Under the pieces are notes generated by a model, which worked only from the letters and a program-made list of their open reading frames with translations, had not been told where the DNA came from and made no database searches. Source: Chryseobacterium sp. LJ668 (lineage in GTDB: Bacteria; Bacteroidota; Bacteroidia; Flavobacteriales; Weeksellaceae). From it: a DNA stretch of 64,000 nt. Shown here in pieces: positions 59,233-64,000 of this stretch. The stretch covers positions 1 to 64,000 of the forward strand of contig NZ_CP080443.1 in NCBI RefSeq assembly GCF_019613955.1. Reading direction: 5' to 3'. The position numbers and the translations under genes were made by a program. Positions within the stretch are counted from its first letter, which is position 1; each line of letters opens with the position of its first letter.

Positions 59233-60006
59233 TTATCCAAAAATAATCATTGGGTTGGCGTTGACAGGATGTTCACAAATTGTACATGGGAAATTATATG
59301 CACTACTGATATTTTCAGCGGTAAAAACTTCTTCAGGTGTTCCGTAAGCCGCTACTCTACCGGCCTTCATCAATAAAATTTTGTCGGCAAACTGTGCTGC
59401 CAAATTCAGATCGTGTAAAACGACAATCGCACTGTTTTCTTTGTGCGTAAATTTTCTGATGATTTCCAAAGCTTTGTATTGATGCTTTACATCCAAATTA
59501 TTCAAAGGTTCGTCGAGAAAGACCAGTTTATGATCAATTGCATTATCCAGCTGAGCCATTACTCTCGAAAGGTGTACACGCTGCTTTTCACCTCCAGATA
59601 AGGTATTATAATCCCTGTCTTTTAAGTGATAAATATCTGTTTCGTACATCATTGTATTCATCGCTTCGTGATCTTCCTGTTTCGGCTGAGATTCAAAATA
59701 CGGATAACGCCCCATCATCACAACATCTTTTACCTGCAAAGGAATCTCGTTAGAATTGTGCTGGGAAAATTTAGATTTATGCATCGAAAGTTCTCTCACA
59801 TTCCATTCAGAAATCTGTTTATGTTTAAATAAAATTTTCTGTTTTCCCTGTTTTACCTCATTCGCCAAAACACTCAGCAGACTCGATTTTCCAGCTCCGT
59901 TCGGGCCCACAATCGCAAGAAATTCACCATTTTCCAAAGAAACATCAACCTCATCAAGGATAGAAAATTCTCTGTGCTTATAATTGATCTGATGCGCTTT
60001 TATCAT
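59233..60006 (-). CDS. hmuV: Haem ABC transporter ATP-binding protein HmuV
   Basis: The ATPase of the inner-membrane haem importer. The 257-residue protein has the Walker A motif GPNGAGKSSLL (about 34-44), the ABC signature LSGGEKQRV, Walker B LVFLDEP and a switch His, in the order usual for FecE/HmuV-type subunits. The Q-loop KFSQHNS and a conserved PLQVKDVVMMGRYP segment are typical of siderophore/haem importers. Its start shares one base with the hmuU stop (TAATG). Confidence 0.94.
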   Translation of the reverse strand: MIKAHQINYKHREFSILDEVDVSLENGEFLAIVGPNGAGKSSLLSVLANEVKQGKQKILFKHKQISEWNVRELSMHKSKFSQHNSNEIPLQVKDVVMMGRYPYFESQPKQEDHEAMNTMMYETDIYHLKDRDYNTLSGGEKQRVHLSRVMAQLDNAIDHKLVFLDEPLNNLDVKHQYKALEIIRKFTHKENSAIVVLHDLNLAAQFADKILLMKAGRVAAYGTPEEVFTAENISSAYNFPCTICEHPVNANPMIIFG

Positions 60007-61046
60007 TACAGTGACTTTTTAAATTTGATTAAAATTGCAATAAAAATCGGTCCTCCCATTAAAGCTGTCAAAATACCAATCGGCAGTTCGGATGGTGCAA
60101 CGATACTTCTGCTTACCGTATCTGCCGTCAAAAGCAAAATGCTCCCAAAAACGGCTGACAGAGGTAATATGTAGGAATAATTTGATTTAAATAAAAGTCT
60201 TAAAATATACGGTACGATAAGGCCAACAAAACCAATGGTCCCAGAAAATGCGACACACGTTCCTACCATTAAAGCAACAATCACAATGATCTGCTTTTTC
60301 AGTCTTTCAACATTGATTCCTAAATGCTGTGCATCTTTTTCGCCCAGCATCATTGCATTTAAAGCTTTTCCTTTTGGGAGCAAAACCATATATGAAATGA
60401 CTAAGACAGTGGCTAAAGCAATATTTTTCGTCCAGGTTGCTGCGGCAAGACTTCCCATATTCCAGAAGGTCAGATCTCTCAACTGCTCGTCTTTTGAGAT
60501 GTAAATCAAAAAACCCGTAATTGAAAAACCTATTGCCGTAATGGCAACACCACTTAGAAGCATCATTACAACGTTGGTTTTTCCTCCGCTAGTAGAAATT
60601 TTGTAAACGAGCATCATTGCCAATAAAGCCCCTACAAAAGCTGAAATACCGACCAGTGAAAACTGTACCGCTTCTGGAAGAAATTCTTTGAATTGCCCTC
60701 CTAAAACAATTGCAATTGCAGCCATTAAGGTTGCTCCCGAAGTTAACCCTATAAGATCACCTGTAGCCAACGGATTTTTAAATAATCCCTGTAAACCTGT
60801 ACCTGAAACTCCTAGCATACTTCCTACCAAAATGGCCATGATAATCCGTGCTGTGCGTACATCCCAAATGACATATTTATCACTTAATGCTAAATTTGCA
60901 TCACTTGTTAAAAATTGTTTTAAAACCGTAAATGGCGAAACCGCATTAAAGTCGTAAACTCCAATATAAAGCGCCCCAATTGCCAGAAAAATCAGTAAAA
61001 GAGCACTTATGGTTAAATAAATATATAATTTACTTGGTGTTTTCAA
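60006..61046 (-). CDS. hmuU: Haem ABC transporter permease HmuU (FecCD family)
   Basis: The 346-residue permease has nine to ten membrane helices of the FecCD/BtuC type. Conserved segments include DVRTARIIMAILVGSMLGVSGTGLQG (about 53-78), GLTSGATLMAAIAI, LGEKDAQHLGI (coupling-helix region facing HmuV) and a C-terminal FVGLIVPYILRLLF...GILTALMGGPIFI. It moves haem or a siderophore-like ligand with HmuV and HmuT. The hmuT frame overlaps its start by 17 bases. Confidence 0.94.
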   Translation of the reverse strand: MKTPSKLYIYLTISALLLIFLAIGALYIGVYDFNAVSPFTVLKQFLTSDANLALSDKYVIWDVRTARIIMAILVGSMLGVSGTGLQGLFKNPLATGDLIGLTSGATLMAAIAIVLGGQFKEFLPEAVQFSLVGISAFVGALLAMMLVYKISTSGGKTNVVMMLLSGVAITAIGFSITGFLIYISKDEQLRDLTFWNMGSLAAATWTKNIALATVLVISYMVLLPKGKALNAMMLGEKDAQHLGINVERLKKQIIVIVALMVGTCVAFSGTIGFVGLIVPYILRLLFKSNYSYILPLSAVFGSILLLTADTVSRSIVAPSELPIGILTALMGGPIFIAILIKFKKSL

Positions 61047-61908
61047 TTAAAAGTTTGTTTAATGTAACTGCAGCTTCACCTAATCTTGGACCGAAACCTG
61101 AGACTAACCCTCCGTCCATAGCAATAATCTTCTTGTTTTTACCTGCATTAGTCTGAGAAACACCCGGCATTTTTAGTACACCGTTATTACCTCCAGATCC
61201 CTGTAGACCGCTTAAGAAGAAGAATAACACATCCGGATTAGCTTTTAAAACAGCTTCGGGAGTTAAAGGTTTGAAATCTTCAAAGTCGGTGATTGCATTT
61301 TCACCTCCTGCAAGCTCGATCAAGGCTGCCATCGGAGTATTTTTACCTGAAACCATCATCATGTTTCCTCTTGCGTAGATGAATAATACTTTTGGTTTTT
61401 TATCAATCGGCTGAACCTGCTTTAAATCAGTATCAATTTTGTCGATTAATTTTTGATAATCAGTATTTCCGACAGCTTTGGCAACGTCAACGATTAATTT
61501 TTTGGTTCCGGCAACTGTAAATTCTTGTTTAAATAATTCAGTTTTGATTCCTGAAGCTTCTATTTTCCTTAACAGATCAGGATTAATGTCTTTATCTGAA
61601 GCTAAAATCAAGGTTGGTTTTACAGCCATAATCGGCTCAATGGTCATTGATTTTACGTGTCCTAAATCTTTGGCAGTCGCTTTCAAAGTTTCAGGATAAG
61701 TGCTTGTAACGTCTGTGGCAACGATTTCCCTGTCGTGACCTAAAGCGCTTACAATCTCTGTTATTCCACCGCTCAGTGAAACAATCTTGTTGTTTGTTTT
61801 CGGAGTTTCTGAAGATATATCCGTTTTGTTTTCTGTTGGCTTTGAAGTTTCTTTTTTGCACGAGTATACTGCGGCAAGCACAGAAACAGCGAGAATGATT
61901 TTTTTCAT
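61030..61908 (-). CDS. hmuT: Haem-binding periplasmic lipoprotein HmuT
   Basis: The substrate-binding protein of the importer. The 292-residue protein has a lipoprotein signal (LAAVYSCKKE, Cys near 17), a short linker and a class III binding-protein fold: IVSLSGGITEIVSALGHDREIVATDVTS (about 41-69), the helical linker region, and GVLKMPGVSQTNAG near the C-terminus. Haem rather than siderophore as ligand is inferred from the neighbours (hmuS, hmuY, TonB receptor). Confidence 0.9.
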   Translation of the reverse strand: MKKIILAVSVLAAVYSCKKETSKPTENKTDISSETPKTNNKIVSLSGGITEIVSALGHDREIVATDVTSTYPETLKATAKDLGHVKSMTIEPIMAVKPTLILASDKDINPDLLRKIEASGIKTELFKQEFTVAGTKKLIVDVAKAVGNTDYQKLIDKIDTDLKQVQPIDKKPKVLFIYARGNMMMVSGKNTPMAALIELAGGENAITDFEDFKPLTPEAVLKANPDVLFFFLSGLQGSGGNNGVLKMPGVSQTNAGKNKKIIAMDGGLVSGFGPRLGEAAVTLNKLLIENTK

Positions 61909-61934
61909 ACTTTACTTATTTATTTTAATAGTAT

Positions 61935-63035
61935 CTATAAAGGTTTATATTCGAATTGAGGTCTTCCGCGCTCACCTTCAAGACTTGTGAGTCTCATGAA
62001 TTTCAATTTAAAATAATATCCGTTCGGATCTTTTATCACGTAAAAGACGCTTGTATTTACAGAAGATCCGGAAGGGCCTGCTGTACGCCAATTTCCGCCA
62101 ATTGTTCTCTGGTCGTCATACACAAACTTAGACTGGTCAATATCTGATGCCTTAAAATTGTTATACGCTTCGACACCCGTCAACGGAGCATCAACTTTTA
62201 CTTCATACACACCTGCACCTCCGGAAATATTGTGAGTAACAAAATCAGCATATACATAACTTCCTGCGCCATCAATGAGATTGGTAAATACTGTAAAACT
62301 AATATCCCATTTCTTTTTTTCGGGCTGAATGGCAACTTCTGCATTATTTTTTAAACTTAAAAACTTAAAGTTATAGGCATTGTTTTTTGTGATTACAGCT
62401 TCCTTTACAGTGTTAGAATTAAGTTCTGCATATTTGATTTTATAACCTTCACCATACCTTACAATCTGAATTTTCATCCAGCCGCGATTGTCACCGCCAG
62501 TGAGCGCAGAGCCTGTAGGCACGGTGCCATTATAAATATCTTTACCCATATTGATCAGATAGATGCCATTTTCCGCATCATTGGTCTTGATTTCTCCTAT
62601 TGCTGTACTGCCTGTCGGAAAGTTTCCTCTTACATCATCAATATAAACTGTATTAGCCGGATTGAAGTTGGCCACCTGAATCTGATTCATTAACGTTGCA
62701 GCATTCGCTTCTGTAACCTGAGTCAGACTGGTAGCATTATCCACTTTTCCTGCTGCCATAGCAATTGAAGAATTTAAGACTACTCTGAATTCGTTTCCGG
62801 AATAAAAAGCGAGATCCCAATCTGTTCTGCGGTTAAAAGTCTGCAGAGGATTTCCTTTTTCATCAACTTCACTCAGGTCTATCCAAACCTGGTTGGGCTG
62901 TGCACCGCCTCCTACAGACGGCTCGACTGTTTTCCCTTCGATGGGAGGAACGGCAATGGGATCATCATTATCATTGAGACAAGACTGAGAAATAAAAGAA
63001 GTACCTATCAAAAGGCAGAATAGTAGTTTTTTCAT
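61935..63035 (-). CDS. hmuY: HmuY-family haem-binding lipoprotein
   Basis: The 366-residue protein has a lipoprotein signal (SFISQSCLND, Cys near 19), a Pro/Gly-rich linker, and an HmuY-type domain: WIDLSEVDEKGNPLQTFNRRTDWDLAFYSGNEFRVVLNSS in pieces over about 50-95, and a KKWDISFTVFTN motif near 240-251. HmuY family members take haem from host haemoproteins at the outer surface and hand it to the TonB receptor HmuR, encoded just upstream. Transfer by T9SS is not indicated, since no CTD is present. Confidence 0.88.
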   Translation of the reverse strand: MKKLLFCLLIGTSFISQSCLNDNDDPIAVPPIEGKTVEPSVGGGAQPNQVWIDLSEVDEKGNPLQTFNRRTDWDLAFYSGNEFRVVLNSSIAMAAGKVDNATSLTQVTEANAATLMNQIQVANFNPANTVYIDDVRGNFPTGSTAIGEIKTNDAENGIYLINMGKDIYNGTVPTGSALTGGDNRGWMKIQIVRYGEGYKIKYAELNSNTVKEAVITKNNAYNFKFLSLKNNAEVAIQPEKKKWDISFTVFTNLIDGAGSYVYADFVTHNISGGAGVYEVKVDAPLTGVEAYNNFKASDIDQSKFVYDDQRTIGGNWRTAGPSGSSVNTSVFYVIKDPNGYYFKLKFMRLTSLEGERGRPQFEYKPL

Positions 63036-63044
63036 TTAATTTAT

Positions 63045-64000
63045 TTAAAAATTATAGTTTAATCTTACGAAATAGCTTCTTCCATAGAATAGATTCTGAT
63101 TATTGTCAGCCGCGGAATGCCCGTCTCCCGAGAGCACCGTATTTCTGATTGTGGATACGTCAAAAATATTCTTCACACCCGCACTCACTTCAAAATGATT
63201 GTTAAAGAAAGGCTGACTGACTGTAAAATTCATCATACTATACCCATCAATCTCGCCCAAAATATATTCACCGGGGTCAACTGCGGGATTAACAGAAGCT
63301 TTATGGGTAAACTGTTTTCTTTTTCCTGTGTATTTGTAATAAAGTGCAAAGAGTGTTTTGGTTTTATCTAGGGTATAATTTGCTCCTAAATTTGCCTCTG
63401 CATAATAATTAAAATCATTGGGTGAAGTTATTTGCCCAGTGCTTAAAATCTGAGAAATCCCCATGAGCGAAACTCCTGTGTTTAATGAAAATTGATTTTT
63501 CCTTAAGTTAATTCCTCCTCCAAATAGTACAGATTTGTAATGGTCTACATTGAGGTATGTGAATTTTAGAGGTTGATTATTAACAATCACACTTTCAATT
63601 CTGTCTTTTATATCTAAATACATTGCCGAAAGGCTGAAATTAATTACCCAATTTTTGGATGATAGGGTATTGTAATCCCAAAACAAACCTGCAGAGTATC
63701 CAGTTTCCGGATTCAGGTTTTCATTACCTCTTATATCGTGGTTGTTGTCTACAACGTAGGTATATAATTCGTCATAAGTTGGGAATCGGTTTGCAGAACC
63801 AAAAACTGCACGCACATCAGACTTTTGAGAAGTATTGTATTTAGCTGTTAAAGAATAATTGTATTGCGAATCGAATTTATCACTCAACGCCAATCTCAAA
63901 CCGGGACGCACTGAAAATTGATCATTAATTCTCCATTCTGCAGACAAGAAATTTGCATAATTAAAAATTGTACGTTCGATATTGTTTCCGTTATTATTCG
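63045..64000 (-). CDS. hmuR: TonB-dependent haem receptor, C-terminal part (runs off the window)
   Basis: The reading frame is open without a stop to base 64000 on the minus strand, so this is the C-terminal about 318 residues of a larger outer-membrane receptor; an apparent start at 63947 is an internal TTG. It shows the barrel strands of TonB-dependent receptors (YNYSLTAKYNTS, FPTYDELYT, NLNPETGYSAG), the extracellular loops and the terminal aromatic F of outer-membrane barrels (YFVRLNYNF). Haem as ligand is inferred from the adjacent hmuY and hmuTUV. Confidence 0.88.
   Translation of the reverse strand, partial: NNNGNNIERTIFNYANFLSAEWRINDQFSVRPGLRLALSDKFDSQYNYSLTAKYNTSQKSDVRAVFGSANRFPTYDELYTYVVDNNHDIRGNENLNPETGYSAGLFWDYNTLSSKNWVINFSLSAMYLDIKDRIESVIVNNQPLKFTYLNVDHYKSVLFGGGINLRKNQFSLNTGVSLMGISQILSTGQITSPNDFNYYAEANLGANYTLDKTKTLFALYYKYTGKRKQFTHKASVNPAVDPGEYILGEIDGYSMMNFTVSQPFFNNHFEVSAGVKNIFDVSTIRNTVLSGDGHSAADNNQNLFYGRSYFVRLNYNF

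Overview
The window reads as an AT-rich chromosomal segment of a Flavobacteriia bacterium, most likely Chryseobacterium or a close Weeksellaceae relative. The support is the Bacteroidota -7 promoter box TAnnTTTG in front of many genes, a type IX secretion (T9SS) component (PorT) and a T9SS type A cargo protein, DUF3857 proteins, a short-chain-type threonine dehydrogenase, GG-leader peptides of the Chryseobacterium type, and an HmuY-type haem lipoprotein. I see no rRNA, tRNA, CRISPR array, insertion sequence, prophage or integrase. Apart from a few accessory islands this is ordinary core chromosome.

Layout. 0-14 kb is housekeeping: dnaA (minus), a hotdog thioesterase, a large DUF2339 membrane protein, rarA, yidD-lgt, the NAD(P)HX repair enzyme nnr, mscL, a serA-like dehydrogenase with a small HAD protein, idi and gcvT. 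14-16.5 kb holds an ArsC/Spx-like protein, a second thioesterase, a TIM-barrel isomerase-like protein, and a self-contained minus-strand unit encoding two tandem cysteine-rich double-glycine peptides. 16.5-21.1 kb is rny, a strong 6S RNA candidate, zapA, a coiled-coil partner, then porT-ubiE and a small membrane protein. 21.2-30.7 kb carries a KAS III-like enzyme, a metallophosphoesterase, a degenerate deacetylase-like protein, tdh, ggt, a dicarboxylate/amino-acid symporter, a lipid kinase and a DUF3298 lipoprotein. 30.7-45 kb has two tandem DUF3857 proteins, gyrB, a T9SS cargo protein, cydAB, an OmpA-like protein, lysS, and a lipoprotein/cytochrome c/rlmF operon.

45.2-52.5 kb is a complete trp operon (trpE-G-D-C-F-osmC-B-A). 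It is preceded by a short leader ORF with three consecutive Trp codons and an intrinsic terminator, which together form a textbook ribosome-mediated attenuator. An OsmC-family gene is wedged between trpF and trpB by overlapping ORFs, and dispersed or simple repeats sit inside the operon. 52.5-56.3 kb has lipB, a nitroreductase followed by ohrR, and an exported deformylase-like protein with an altered metal ligand. 56.5-64 kb is a haem acquisition cluster on the minus strand: TonB receptor (cut by the window end), hmuY, hmuT, hmuU, hmuV, a methyltransferase, hmuS and a ChaN-like protein.

The signals I rate highest are the trp attenuator, the 6S RNA candidate at the zapA-rny junction, the duplicated cysteine-rich GG-leader peptides without a visible transporter, and several proteins whose family catalytic residues are missing. 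Where an upstream in-frame codon lengthened a gene implausibly, I moved the start and say so.
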